From Treponema sp. UBA4873 (GTDB taxonomy: Bacteria > Spirochaetota > Spirochaetia > Treponematales > Treponemataceae), in contig DHDP01000004.1 in NCBI GenBank assembly GCA_002399405.1, forward strand, positions 1 through 58,776: a DNA stretch of 58,776 nt, written 5' to 3'. Each line of letters begins with the position of its first letter. Position 1 is the stretch's first letter. Of this stretch, positions 1 through 10,315 are shown one piece after another. A program made the translations under genes and the position numbers. The notes under the pieces were generated by a model, which worked only from the letters and a program-made list of their open reading frames with translations, searched no databases and was not told the origin of the DNA.

Positions 1-21
1 GCTGCCGGGCTTTTTTTTGTT
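1..21. terminator. tail of a terminator from a gene left of the window
   Basis: A GC-rich half stem (gctgccgggc) followed by eight T residues opens the window. It looks like the 3' arm and U-tract of an intrinsic terminator whose 5' arm lies outside, so it cannot be folded completely here. Bases 22-107 hold no gene I can support. Confidence 0.4.
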
Positions 22-107
22 AAATCATTTTACTGCAATACCTCCAGAAAACAGCGACCTCGATGCAGAGGACTGGATTGTTGATTCCCTTAAAATCCGA
101 AAACCGG

Positions 108-113
108 TATACT
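108..113 (+). promoter_or_regulatory. -10 box abutting the first HAD gene
   Basis: TATACT lies 6 nt before the ATG at 120. No Shine-Dalgarno is visible between them, so the transcript would begin at or next to the start codon. No convincing -35 is seen 17 bp upstream (TTCCCT). Confidence 0.45.
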
Positions 114-119
114 GATATC

Positions 120-743
120 ATGATATTTGACGGTGTAATACTGGACATTGACGGTACTATCTGGAATACGACAGCGATTGTTGCGGATGCATGGACTAAA
201 GCAATAAAAAATAATAATTATGATGTAAAAATCACGACTGATATATTGAAACGGGAATTCGGAAAAACTATGGATACAATTGCCGATGATTTGTTTCCAT
301 CAATAACGGGTCAGAAAAGAAAGCTGCTGCTTGAACAGTGTTGTGCGGAAGAGCAGCGTGCGCTTAAAATAAATACCGAAAAAATCGAATACGACGGCGT
401 TTCTGAAACAATAAAAAGAATTGCATCAACGCATAAAATTTTCATTGTCAGCAACTGTCAGAAAGGTTACATAGAGCTCGCTATGGATAAGACCGGAACA
501 GCACCGTACATCAGCGATTATGAATGTTTCGGAAATACAGGGAAAGGAAAAGCTGACAACATTATTAATATTATACAAAGAAATAATATTGCATCACCTG
601 TATATGTAGGAGATACGCAGGGCGACTGTGATGCGTGCGAAGAGGCTGGTATTCCTTTTATCTGGGCGTCTTACGGTTTCGGAGAGGTCGACTCGTATTA
701 TGCAGTAATAAAATCATTTGACGAAATTGAAAAGCTGATATAG
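120..743 (+). CDS. HAD-family phosphatase
   Basis: A 207-residue haloacid dehalogenase-superfamily hydrolase of the phosphoglycolate-phosphatase/PGMB type. Motif I is DIDGTIWNT near the N-terminus with the nucleophile Asp and the second Asp two residues on. Motif II is the SNC stretch (IVSNCQKGY) and motif IV is GDTQGDCDAC near residue 175. An alpha-helical cap sits between motifs I and II. The start is set at 120 rather than the upstream in-frame ATG at 63, because the TATACT box lies 6 nt before it and the extra 19 residues do not fit the family. It is followed 16 bp later by a second HAD gene. The substrate cannot be told from sequence; a small phosphomonoester is likely. Confidence 0.8.
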   Translation: MIFDGVILDIDGTIWNTTAIVADAWTKAIKNNNYDVKITTDILKREFGKTMDTIADDLFPSITGQKRKLLLEQCCAEEQRALKINTEKIEYDGVSETIKRIASTHKIFIVSNCQKGYIELAMDKTGTAPYISDYECFGNTGKGKADNIINIIQRNNIASPVYVGDTQGDCDACEEAGIPFIWASYGFGEVDSYYAVIKSFDEIEKLI

Positions 744-759
744 CAAAAGGAGTGAAAGA

Positions 760-1395
760 ATGATTTTCATTTTTGATATGGGCGGAGTCGTAACCACCAG
801 CGCTGCGGTAGAAAAGCAGATATGTAATGTTATCGGGATTTCGGAAGAGCAGTTTTTTGAATACTGCGGATGCGGGAACGGAAACGCGAGTTACGGAGAT
901 CCGGGCGTCAAGCTGAACAAATATGTACCTAATTCGTCGGATCTTCTGACGCTCCTTTCGAACGGAACAATAACGACAAATCAGTTCTGGCAGGAATTTT
1001 CCGCACGCTCGGGAAAATCGATTCAGTCGGATTACTGGCATCTGCTTTTTCATCCCGAACTCAACGGCGATGTTGTAAAAATTGTTAAAAAACTTCGCGG
1101 GAAATACCGTGTCGTATGCGGCACAAATACGATTGACAGTCATTATATGAATCATATTGAGCGCGGAGATTATACGTTGTTCGATCAGACTTATGCTTCA
1201 AATATTCTTGGTGTTTCAAAACCTGATCCGAAATTCTGGAAATTGATTCTGCTTGCGGAAAACGTTAATCCGGAGGGCGCATTTTTTACAGACGACAATA
1301 TTAACAATTGTGCAGCGGCATCTTCGTTGAAACTGCGTGTTCATCAGTTTATTAATGCGGCGGATCTTGAAGCGGCGGTAAGCGAATGGTTGTAA
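760..1395 (+). CDS. HAD-family hydrolase, IA variant 3 type
   Basis: A 211-residue HAD hydrolase starting MIFIFDMGGVV, where the motif I pattern DMGGVV is typical of the YihX/GS1-like subgroup. Motif II is the GTNT stretch, and the SKPDPKFW stretch and the acidic motif FTDDN follow near residues 150 and 175. A good Shine-Dalgarno (AAAGGAGTG) lies just before the ATG, unlike the gene upstream. It probably sits in one transcript with the first HAD gene (16 bp gap). The two are not close copies: their motif I sequences and caps differ. A phosphatase role on a sugar or nucleotide phosphate is inferred; the substrate is unknown. Confidence 0.8.
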   Translation: MIFIFDMGGVVTTSAAVEKQICNVIGISEEQFFEYCGCGNGNASYGDPGVKLNKYVPNSSDLLTLLSNGTITTNQFWQEFSARSGKSIQSDYWHLLFHPELNGDVVKIVKKLRGKYRVVCGTNTIDSHYMNHIERGDYTLFDQTYASNILGVSKPDPKFWKLILLAENVNPEGAFFTDDNINNCAAASSLKLRVHQFINAADLEAAVSEWL

Positions 1396-1462
1396 ATCGG
1401 TACTTCCGCCGGAATCAGCGGGAGATTATATCGTTCTATTGAATAAAGAATCAGGAGTTACG

Positions 1463-1840
1463 ATGGAAACTTATACGACAGTGATGACGGAACATTTGAA
1501 CAGTCACGGCACTCTTTTCGGAGGCCAGCTGCTCATGTGGGTCGATAAAAATGCATGGATGGCGGCTTCGCTTGATTTTCCGGGAAAACGGCTCGTGACG
1601 CGTGCAATGGATTGCATCGACTTTACGGCAACTGCTCCTAACGGGTCGATACTCCGCTTTGTAATCGAAAAGGAGCACTTGGGGAACACATCCGTTACAT
1701 ATTCGGTGAAAGTTTACTGCAACGTTCCGGGAGATCCGTCGAGTCTTCCCCGTCAGAAAGGCGAATACAAAATATTCGAGAATAGAATTACTTTCGTAGC
1801 AGTTGACGATAACGGGAAGAAGGTTCCGCTCGGAAATTGA
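1463..1840 (+). CDS. acyl-CoA thioesterase, hotdog fold (YciA-like)
   Basis: A 125-residue single hotdog domain. The block NSHGTLFGGQLLMWVDKNAW matches the YciA/BFIT family, where the catalytic acidic residue follows the HGTLFGG loop (here the Asp of WVDK). The family hydrolyses acyl-CoA thioesters in the cytosol. The start is placed at 1463 because a CAGGAG Shine-Dalgarno ends 6 nt before it. An in-frame TTG at 1439 has no such site. It could be the last gene of the HAD transcript or separately expressed. The next gene has its own promoter overlapping this stop codon region. Confidence 0.8.
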   Translation: METYTTVMTEHLNSHGTLFGGQLLMWVDKNAWMAASLDFPGKRLVTRAMDCIDFTATAPNGSILRFVIEKEHLGNTSVTYSVKVYCNVPGDPSSLPRQKGEYKIFENRITFVAVDDNGKKVPLGN

Positions 1841-1848
1841 CATTCCAA

Positions 1849-1877
1849 TTGTAAATTGTGTCCCTTTAGTTTATACT
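1849..1877 (+). promoter_or_regulatory. promoter of rlmI, leaderless spacing
   Basis: TTGTAA (1849-1854), a 17-bp spacer, and TATACT (1872-1877), with 7 nt between the -10 and the ATG at 1885. There is no Shine-Dalgarno in that gap. The expected transcription start falls on the start codon. Confidence 0.65.
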
Positions 1878-1884
1878 TGCGTGC

Positions 1885-3144
1885 ATGACTGATTATGCAC
1901 GCGTTTTTTTAAAACCGAAAGAAGAGCGGGAAATTCTTCAGGGTTTTCCCTGGGTATTTGATAACGAAATATCGCACGTAAAATATGCGGCTGCAGACGG
2001 CAGCGGTTGGAAGGATGTTCCGCTTGCTGAATGCGAGGTTTCCGACGGCAGCGGCGTCGAAGTGTTTACAAAGGCCGGAGGTTTCCTTGCGACCGGCATC
2101 ATCAACAGAACCTCTAAAATTACAGTACGGCTTATTGCTCAGGAACACGCTGATAAAGTATTCAGCGACACAAAAGCATTCTGGGAAAAGCGTGTTCGCG
2201 ATGCCGACAGTATCCGGCACCTTCATTACAGCGACACTGATTCATACAGACTTATTTTCGGTGAGGCGGATTTTATTCCCGGGCTCATCGTAGAACGATT
2301 CTGTGATACCGACGGAAACATTTATCTTGTCGTTCAATTTCTTTCTCTTTCATGTGAAATTTTCCGCAGCGACATCCTTGCGGCGCTCGAGAAGATATGC
2401 AGGCCGGCAGGCATTTACGAGCGCGACGACGCCGACATCCGCGAGAAGGAAGGCCTGAAGGAGAAATCAGGCTGGATAAAGGGCGGAAGTTCCGCCACTA
2501 CGATTACGATAACCGAGAACGGACTCCGGTTTGCCGTCGACATTGCGCACGGACAGAAGACGGGATATTTCCTTGACCAGAAGGATAACCGCAGGGCTGC
2601 CGCGGTGTTCTGCCACGGAAAAAGGGTCCTTGATGCATGCACTCACACAGGAGCGTTCGGACTGAATGCGGCGAAAGCGGGTGCAAGGGAAATCGTCTCT
2701 GTCGACATTTCACCGGAAGCAGTCGAAATGGTTAATAAGAATATAGCGCTTAACAATATGGGAAGCGTGATGAAAAGCGTATGTGCCGACATATTCGACC
2801 TGCTTAAAAAGTATGAGACGGACGGTGAAAAATTCGACGTTATCATACTTGATCCGCCCGCGTTTACAAAAAGCGCGAAGATGATTCAGAAAGCGTATGG
2901 CGGCTACAAAGAAATCAATTTGCGTTCGATGCGGCTTTTGAACGAAGGCGGCATTCTCGTTACATGCTCCTGCTCGTATTTCTTTGATGCGAATACATTT
3001 TACGATATGCTTATGCACGCTGCCATGGACAGTCACAAACGGGTCCAGATTCTTGAAAAGCGCGGTGCCGGTCCTGATCATCCTGTGCTGCTCGGGTATC
3101 CGAAATCAGAATATCTCAAATGCGCGATTGCGAGGGTATTGTAG
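1885..3144 (+). CDS. rlmI: class I rRNA large subunit methyltransferase, RlmI family
   Basis: A 419-residue SAM-dependent methyltransferase of the RlmI/YccW family, which makes 5-methylcytosine in 23S rRNA. The N-terminal ~90 residues match a PUA RNA-binding domain (RVFLKPKEEREILQGFPWVF). The central region has the ferredoxin-like EEHD-type module. The Rossmann domain begins at KRVLDACTHTGAFGLNAAKAG (motif I). ILDPPAFTKS is motif IV (N/DPPF type), and the VTCSCS stretch holds the cysteine expected for a 5-methylcytosine enzyme. The start follows directly on the promoter described above. miaA begins inside its last codons, so the two are probably co-transcribed. The exact target base is inferred from family. 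Confidence 0.85.
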   Translation: MTDYARVFLKPKEEREILQGFPWVFDNEISHVKYAAADGSGWKDVPLAECEVSDGSGVEVFTKAGGFLATGIINRTSKITVRLIAQEHADKVFSDTKAFWEKRVRDADSIRHLHYSDTDSYRLIFGEADFIPGLIVERFCDTDGNIYLVVQFLSLSCEIFRSDILAALEKICRPAGIYERDDADIREKEGLKEKSGWIKGGSSATTITITENGLRFAVDIAHGQKTGYFLDQKDNRRAAAVFCHGKRVLDACTHTGAFGLNAAKAGAREIVSVDISPEAVEMVNKNIALNNMGSVMKSVCADIFDLLKKYETDGEKFDVIILDPPAFTKSAKMIQKAYGGYKEINLRSMRLLNEGGILVTCSCSYFFDANTFYDMLMHAAMDSHKRVQILEKRGAGPDHPVLLGYPKSEYLKCAIARVL

Positions 3145-4112
3145 AGGTGTCGGAAGAAAACGGAAAAAATTGCAACAGCGTTATTATTCTCGGACCGACT
3201 GCGGTCGGAAAGACGGACATCGGCGTGCAGATTGCGTTGCAGCGGCATGGCGAGATAATTTCAGCCGATTCAAGGCAGGTATACAAAGGTCTCGATATAG
3301 GCTCCGGTAAGGACATTGCCGACTATACGGTAGGCGGCGTCCCGGTGCCGCATCACCTTATAGACGTGACGGATCTTGCGCATGAATACAACGTATTCAA
3401 TTATCAGCAGGATTTTTACCGCGTATTTCCGGAACTTGTGTCACGAGGCGCTCTTCCCGTCGTTGTGGGCGGAACGGGAATGTATCTTGACTCGGTAATA
3501 CGAAAGTATGATCTCGTTCCGGTGCCGGAGAATAAGGAATTGCGCGCGGAACTTGAGACAAAAACTCTTGAAGAGCTTGGGAAAATTCTGCTGGAGATTA
3601 AACCCGAGCTCCATACGCGGGAGGATTTGCTTCACCGGGACCGCTGTATCCGCGCCATTGAAATTGCGGAGTGCATGCGGAGCGAGAAGGCCGATGAAAT
3701 CCGCGGAAAAATGATTCCGCGTCCCGTCATCAGGCCGCTTATTATCGGTACGACGCTGGCTCGTCCGGCGCTGCGCGAGAACGTATCCCGCCGTCTCAAA
3801 CAGCGGCTCAACGAGGGGATGATAGACGAAGTCAGAGAGCTGCACGAGAAAGGGACGTCGTGGGAACGCCTTGAGACGCTCGGTCTTGAATATAAATTTG
3901 TGTCGGAATTTTTCGAGGGAAAAATAAAAACAAACGACGAGCTTTACGAAAAACTCAACACCGCAATATGTCAGTTTGCAAAACGGCAGGAAACGTGGTT
4001 CCGCGGTATGGAGAAGAAGGGCGTCGTCATCCACTGGCTTCCCCCTGTTCCCGACAAAACCGTACGCGTTTCTGCCGCTCTTGAGTTAGTGGATAATTAT
4101 ATTACGCATTAA
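3120..4112 (+). CDS. miaA: tRNA dimethylallyltransferase
   Basis: MiaA transfers a dimethylallyl group to N6 of adenosine 37 in tRNAs reading UNN codons. The P-loop is GPTAVGKTD, followed by SADSRQVYKGLDIGSGK (substrate-binding and catalytic Asp) and PHHLIDV, all in family order. GGTGMYLDSVI is the DMAPP/tRNA-channel motif. The C-terminal helix region QFAKRQETWFRG is also typical. The length of 330 residues is near normal. The ATG at 3120 overlaps rlmI by 25 bp; a GTG at 3147 would remove the overlap and shorten the N-terminus by nine residues, which also fits the family. mtaB, which can act on the same tRNA position region, is in this window at 48687. Confidence 0.93.
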   Translation: MRDCEGIVEVSEENGKNCNSVIILGPTAVGKTDIGVQIALQRHGEIISADSRQVYKGLDIGSGKDIADYTVGGVPVPHHLIDVTDLAHEYNVFNYQQDFYRVFPELVSRGALPVVVGGTGMYLDSVIRKYDLVPVPENKELRAELETKTLEELGKILLEIKPELHTREDLLHRDRCIRAIEIAECMRSEKADEIRGKMIPRPVIRPLIIGTTLARPALRENVSRRLKQRLNEGMIDEVRELHEKGTSWERLETLGLEYKFVSEFFEGKIKTNDELYEKLNTAICQFAKRQETWFRGMEKKGVVIHWLPPVPDKTVRVSAALELVDNYITH

Positions 4113-4320
4113 CCGCGATTTTTACGGGTTCTTCAATTTCAGTCAGATATCCCGTGCGTATGCAGCTGTCGAACAACTCTCTGCTGATGTAATCTGTTTT
4201 CACTTCATCATATCCGTCGCGGTCGCGGACGATGCGGACAACGTAGCCGTCTTCCATCTCGCGGACAATAGTCATATAATCAGAAGTACTTCCAATGCTT
4301 TTTAACGTGTAGCTTTTCAT
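4102..4320 (-). CDS. small protein of unknown function
   Basis: A 72-residue protein I do not recognise. It is mixed charge, soluble, with no signal peptide or membrane segment (MKSYTLKSIGSTSDYMTIVR at the start; VVRIVRDRDGYDEVKTDYIS in the middle). The start at 4320 is supported by a strong GGGAGG eight bases upstream; an in-frame ATG at 4335 would precede that site. It converges with miaA and overlaps its last 11 bp. The coding composition looks real and the Shine-Dalgarno is among the best in the window, so I count it as a gene. Its divergent neighbour is tatD. Confidence 0.65.
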   Translation of the reverse strand: MKSYTLKSIGSTSDYMTIVREMEDGYVVRIVRDRDGYDEVKTDYISRELFDSCIRTGYLTEIEEPVKIAVNA

Positions 4321-4346
4321 GTTAAAGCCTCCCAAAACAATGATAT

Positions 4347-4375
4347 TTGAACTACAGTTATATTTTCGGTAATAT
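4347..4375 (+). promoter_or_regulatory. promoter of tatD, leaderless spacing
   Basis: TTGAAC (4347-4352), a 17-bp spacer and TAATAT (4370-4375). The ATG codons at 4381 and 4384 follow 5 and 8 nt later, with no Shine-Dalgarno in between. The site occupies the short gap divergent to the 72-residue gene. Confidence 0.6.
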
Positions 4376-4380
4376 TACAA

Positions 4381-5160
4381 ATGATGTTAGCTTTTTCTTC
4401 GTTTTCCGATGCCCATTTTCACCTCGTGTACAGCGCGCCTTTTCAGGCTTTTTCCGTGCCGTATTATGCGGCAACATGCGCGCACGACAGAGAAGAATTT
4501 CTGAAACAGGAAGCGCTCGTATCAAAATACAACTCGATGCAAAACACGCTGATTCTGAGCGCGTTCGGTATGCATCCGCAGATGCCTCTTACGGAAAATG
4601 CCGATTTTATGGAAATGCTGCTCCGGGAGAAACGTATTCGGGCGATAGGAGAGTCCGGTTTCGATTTGTTTACAAAGGAGTTCAAAGAGGACATTGCACG
4701 GCAGGAAACGGCATGGAATATTGAGCTTGAACTAGCCGCCTCTTATAATGTGCCGCTCGTTATTCACTGCAGGAAAGCTATCGACCGCATGTTCCGCGAT
4801 TCCGGAAAACTTGCAAAAATAAGAGCTGTTGTATTTCACTCCTTTGCAGGCAGTCCCGCTGATGCGCGTTCCTTATTGCGCCGCGAAGTGAATTCTTATT
4901 TCAGTTTCGGGAAACCGCTTATCGGCGGCGACAAGAGCGCAATCGCATGCGTAAAGGAACTTGACGCGGACAGACTGCTCATGGAAACAGACGCACCGTA
5001 TCAGACGCTGAAAGGCGAGAAATCGACGTCTGCGGGAGAAATAGCCCGTGTATATGAAAAAGCGTTTGAAATACGCGGAGAAGGCAGTCCGAATCAGTCC
5101 GCTGAAGATTTTTCTGCGCAGACATGTGCGAATTTCAGGACTGCGTACGGTATTGCATGA
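4381..5160 (+). CDS. tatD: TatD family metal-dependent hydrolase
   Basis: A 259-residue amidohydrolase-superfamily protein. SDAHFHL is the N-terminal metal-binding HxH. FGMHPQMP, RAIGESGFD (metal Glu), VIHCRKA and VFHSFAGS follow in the order of TatD nucleases, with the final metal Asp in METDAPYQ. The family includes 3'-5' exonucleases and deacylases, so the exact activity is unknown. It is somewhat divergent: GE(I/C)GLD is replaced by GESGFD. Two adjacent ATG codons (4381, 4384) can both serve as start. It converges with the Hpt gene and overlaps it by 26 bp. Confidence 0.85.
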   Translation: MMLAFSSFSDAHFHLVYSAPFQAFSVPYYAATCAHDREEFLKQEALVSKYNSMQNTLILSAFGMHPQMPLTENADFMEMLLREKRIRAIGESGFDLFTKEFKEDIARQETAWNIELELAASYNVPLVIHCRKAIDRMFRDSGKLAKIRAVVFHSFAGSPADARSLLRREVNSYFSFGKPLIGGDKSAIACVKELDADRLLMETDAPYQTLKGEKSTSAGEIARVYEKAFEIRGEGSPNQSAEDFSAQTCANFRTAYGIA

Positions 5161-5485
5161 GTGCCCGGACTGTTTTGTTGTAGATGTCAAGAAACTGAGC
5201 TTTCAGCGACGGAATGTCGCCGGGCTTCCGCCCTTTCAGCACATCCTCCAGCATCCGCGCTGCATCGTGAAGCTGTTCCGCACCGATCTGACCTGCGGCA
5301 CCTTTACAGCGGTGCACGTATGATCCGGCTTCGTCGTTTTTTCCTGCCGCTATGAACGAATCAAGCTTGTGCTCATCAAACGGTTCTTCCGTAAGGAAAG
5401 AAGTGATAATCATATCGTACAGCAATTTATCGCCGCTGAGCATATCAATGCCTGACGCGGTGTTAAGCAGTTTTTTTTCTTCCAT
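5135..5485 (-). CDS. stand-alone histidine phosphotransfer (Hpt) protein
   Basis: A 116-residue single Hpt domain. The phosphorylatable histidine is His58 in HRCKGAAGQIGA, the family signature (H-x-x-K-G). The rest is predicted as a four-helix bundle (YDMIITSFLTEEPFDEHKLD, EQLHDAARMLEDVLKG). Such proteins relay phosphate between a hybrid sensor kinase and a response regulator. No kinase or regulator is adjacent, so its partners are unknown. The ATG at 5485 follows TACAAT by 8 nt without a Shine-Dalgarno, and it is divergent from lepB. Confidence 0.8.
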   Translation of the reverse strand: MEEKKLLNTASGIDMLSGDKLLYDMIITSFLTEEPFDEHKLDSFIAAGKNDEAGSYVHRCKGAAGQIGAEQLHDAARMLEDVLKGRKPGDIPSLKAQFLDIYNKTVRALMQYRTQS

Positions 5486-5493
5486 ACGGTTAC

Positions 5494-5526
5494 ATTGTAG
5501 CCCATCGTTTGTTTTTCTGCTATAGT
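5494..5526. promoter_or_regulatory. divergent -10 boxes between hpt and lepB
   Basis: On the minus strand TACAAT (5499 to 5494) is 8 nt before the hpt ATG at 5485. On the plus strand TATAGT (5521-5526) is 6 nt before the lepB ATG at 5533. Both starts lack a Shine-Dalgarno. -35 elements are not convincing on either strand. Confidence 0.5.
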
Positions 5527-5532
5527 ATGATT

Positions 5533-7281
5533 ATGGCAAATTCGAGTTTAAGAAAATTTTTCATCTGGTTATACATTGTTCTCGGAACGGCAGTTGTTTT
5601 TTCCCTGATGTGCATGAATTTTTCCCTTGATATTTCACTGCTTGCGCTTCCGGTGTCGTTAATTTTTTCCGGAGTGATAGTATATTATACGCTTGCTTTG
5701 AAGCGCAGAGATGATATACGCGCGATCCCCGTGATACGGAAAATGATGCAGTATCTGCCGTATGTGCTGCTTACGTCGTTTGTACTGCGCCGCGCGGGCA
5801 AATACGGTACTTTCTACTGGTACGATGTCGCGACTGTACTTTTGTGGTGCATCGCGTTTATCGGCTCTCTCGTCGTTTCGTATTATATGAACGATAAGCG
5901 CGTCATTCTGCTTAAAAAAGAATGGGCTGCGCTGGAAAAAAAGAATCCGCAGAAAAAACTCCGCGGAGGCGCATGGGTATTATTTGAAGCTGTGGACTGG
6001 ATAGACGCGCTTGTTCAGGCGGTCTTCATGGTCCTGCTCATTCAGATTTTTATTGTGCAGCTCTATGTCATTCCGTCCGAATCGATGGTGCCGCAGTTTC
6101 TCATCAAAGACCGGGTAATTGTATTTAAGACTGCGAGCGGGCCGAAATTCCCGCTGTCCGACGTCGGCGTTCCGTGCATGCGCGATTACAAGCGCGGTGA
6201 CATAGTCGTGTTCAGAAATCCTCATTACAGTATTGACCGCAGGTCGGAAGTAAAAACGGTGACAAGTCAGCTTGTGTATATGCTTACGTTTATGGCTGTA
6301 AATCTTAACAAGGATGCTGACGGTCAGCCTAAAGCGGATCCTCTTGTCAAGCGCGTTGCCGGCATTCCCGGAGAACAGCTCGTCATGCAGGACGGCACAC
6401 TGTATGCGCGGACGAAGAGTTCGCCCGATTTCCTGCCTGTTGAAAAAGATGCGTCGTTCGCGGCATGGAACCTGAACAGCGTCGACTCTTCCGAAAAACG
6501 CGGCATCAAGACGTTTCCGCTGTCGCAGGCGCAGTACGATACAATGCTTGCCTGCGAAAATGAGCGTCGTGAGCTTAGCATGGATAATGCCGCTGCGGAA
6601 AGCAGAAGTCTTGCGGAGCAGTTCTCTAAAATTGTTCCGGCTAAAAACGGCAGAATGTCGTCGGACGGTATCTCAATGTTCGAGTACGACCTGTTCGTGA
6701 ATTACGATGCATTCACACAGAAACTTATGTCCGCAGACGGAGGCGCATGGTGGTTCGAGCAGTTCATGACGGACTGGATAAAAGATAAGCCCGCCGCCGG
6801 TACGTATGCGGGTGGCGATGTGTACAGCGATGCCAATTATCGTCTTAACGTGATGATAAAACTTTGTCTTGGACGCATAATCGTTCATAATGCAGAGCTT
6901 ATTCGTAACGGCGTATCAGCAGAAAACAGACGGAACGACGCCCTGCTGTATGAATATATGGAAGAGGCCGAAAAGCTTAATTTTTATGTGATGATTCTCG
7001 ATCAGCGCAATATGCCGGTATTTCCGGAGAACAATACGGACGGCAGCGCACAGTATATTCCTGAAAACAATTATTTCATGATGGGCGACAACAGGTTTAA
7101 TTCGCTCGATATGCGCCATTCATATACGCAGACTATGACCCCTTTGACGAAGCTCGACAAATATTCCGTCGCATATGAGTCGATTATGGCTCCTCAGTAT
7201 GTGAATCGGAAGTACATTCTGGGAACCACCGTGTTCCGCTTCTGGCCGGTAAACAGAATCGGCGTACTGAAAGCAAAATAA
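5533..7281 (+). CDS. lepB: signal peptidase I, large spirochaetal form
   Basis: A 582-residue type I signal peptidase that removes signal peptides at the outer face of the cytoplasmic membrane. About five hydrophobic segments fill residues 8-180. Box B is PSESMVPQF with catalytic Ser184. The catalytic lysine is Lys273 in VKRVAGIPGEQL (box D). Box E is MGDNRFNSLDMRH from residue 517. Between boxes D and E lie about 225 residues rather than the usual few dozen, rich in charged residues and without recognisable repeats. The start at 5533 is preferred over ATG 5527 because the -10 box ends directly at 5526. It converges with secA. Confidence 0.9.
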   Translation: MANSSLRKFFIWLYIVLGTAVVFSLMCMNFSLDISLLALPVSLIFSGVIVYYTLALKRRDDIRAIPVIRKMMQYLPYVLLTSFVLRRAGKYGTFYWYDVATVLLWCIAFIGSLVVSYYMNDKRVILLKKEWAALEKKNPQKKLRGGAWVLFEAVDWIDALVQAVFMVLLIQIFIVQLYVIPSESMVPQFLIKDRVIVFKTASGPKFPLSDVGVPCMRDYKRGDIVVFRNPHYSIDRRSEVKTVTSQLVYMLTFMAVNLNKDADGQPKADPLVKRVAGIPGEQLVMQDGTLYARTKSSPDFLPVEKDASFAAWNLNSVDSSEKRGIKTFPLSQAQYDTMLACENERRELSMDNAAAESRSLAEQFSKIVPAKNGRMSSDGISMFEYDLFVNYDAFTQKLMSADGGAWWFEQFMTDWIKDKPAAGTYAGGDVYSDANYRLNVMIKLCLGRIIVHNAELIRNGVSAENRRNDALLYEYMEEAEKLNFYVMILDQRNMPVFPENNTDGSAQYIPENNYFMMGDNRFNSLDMRHSYTQTMTPLTKLDKYSVAYESIMAPQYVNRKYILGTTVFRFWPVNRIGVLKAK

Positions 7282-7288
7282 TAAAAAA

Positions 7289-7333
7289 GGCAGTCCCGGA
7301 AAGTTTCATCAGGGGGACTGCCGTCTCAATTTT
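7289..7333. terminator. bidirectional terminator between lepB and secA
   Basis: GGCAGTCCC (7289-7297) pairs with GGGACTGCC (7314-7322) in a 9-bp stem with a 16-nt loop. In the minus direction it is followed by six U residues, so it is a strong terminator for secA. In the plus direction it is followed by gtctcaattttt, a weaker tail for lepB. Confidence 0.8.
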
Positions 7334-7405
7334 TACTAAAATTACTGTATTAATTGTTACGCAATTTTTCCGTGCAAGGGAATCCTGCATACGATGATAA
7401 AAATG

Positions 7406-10225
<2,820 letters not shown>

Positions 10226-10232
10226 AATGCTT

Positions 10233-10240
10233 AAAATATA
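10233..10240 (-). promoter_or_regulatory. -10 region of secA
   Basis: On the minus strand TATATTTT runs from 10240 to 10233, 7 nt before the secA ATG. It can be read as TATATT or TATTTT. No Shine-Dalgarno lies between it and the start. Confidence 0.35.
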
Positions 10241-10280
10241 CGATATTTCCGACTTATAGTAAAGAAGAAAACCGGTTGCA

Positions 10281-10309
10281 TTGACAAGCGGAAAATGAAA
10301 CTTTATGCT
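10281..10309 (+). promoter_or_regulatory. near-consensus promoter, leaderless spacing
   Basis: A perfect TTGACA (10281-10286), a 17-bp spacer and TATGCT (10304-10309), with exactly 6 nt to the ATG at 10316. This is one of the clearest examples of the leaderless arrangement in the window. Confidence 0.7.
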
Positions 10310-10315
10310 GTTGAT

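Noticed and set aside
1837..1842. TTGACA at the end of the thioesterase gene as the rlmI -35
   Set aside because: It is 29 bp from the -10, too far; TTGTAA at 1849 is at the correct 17-bp spacing.
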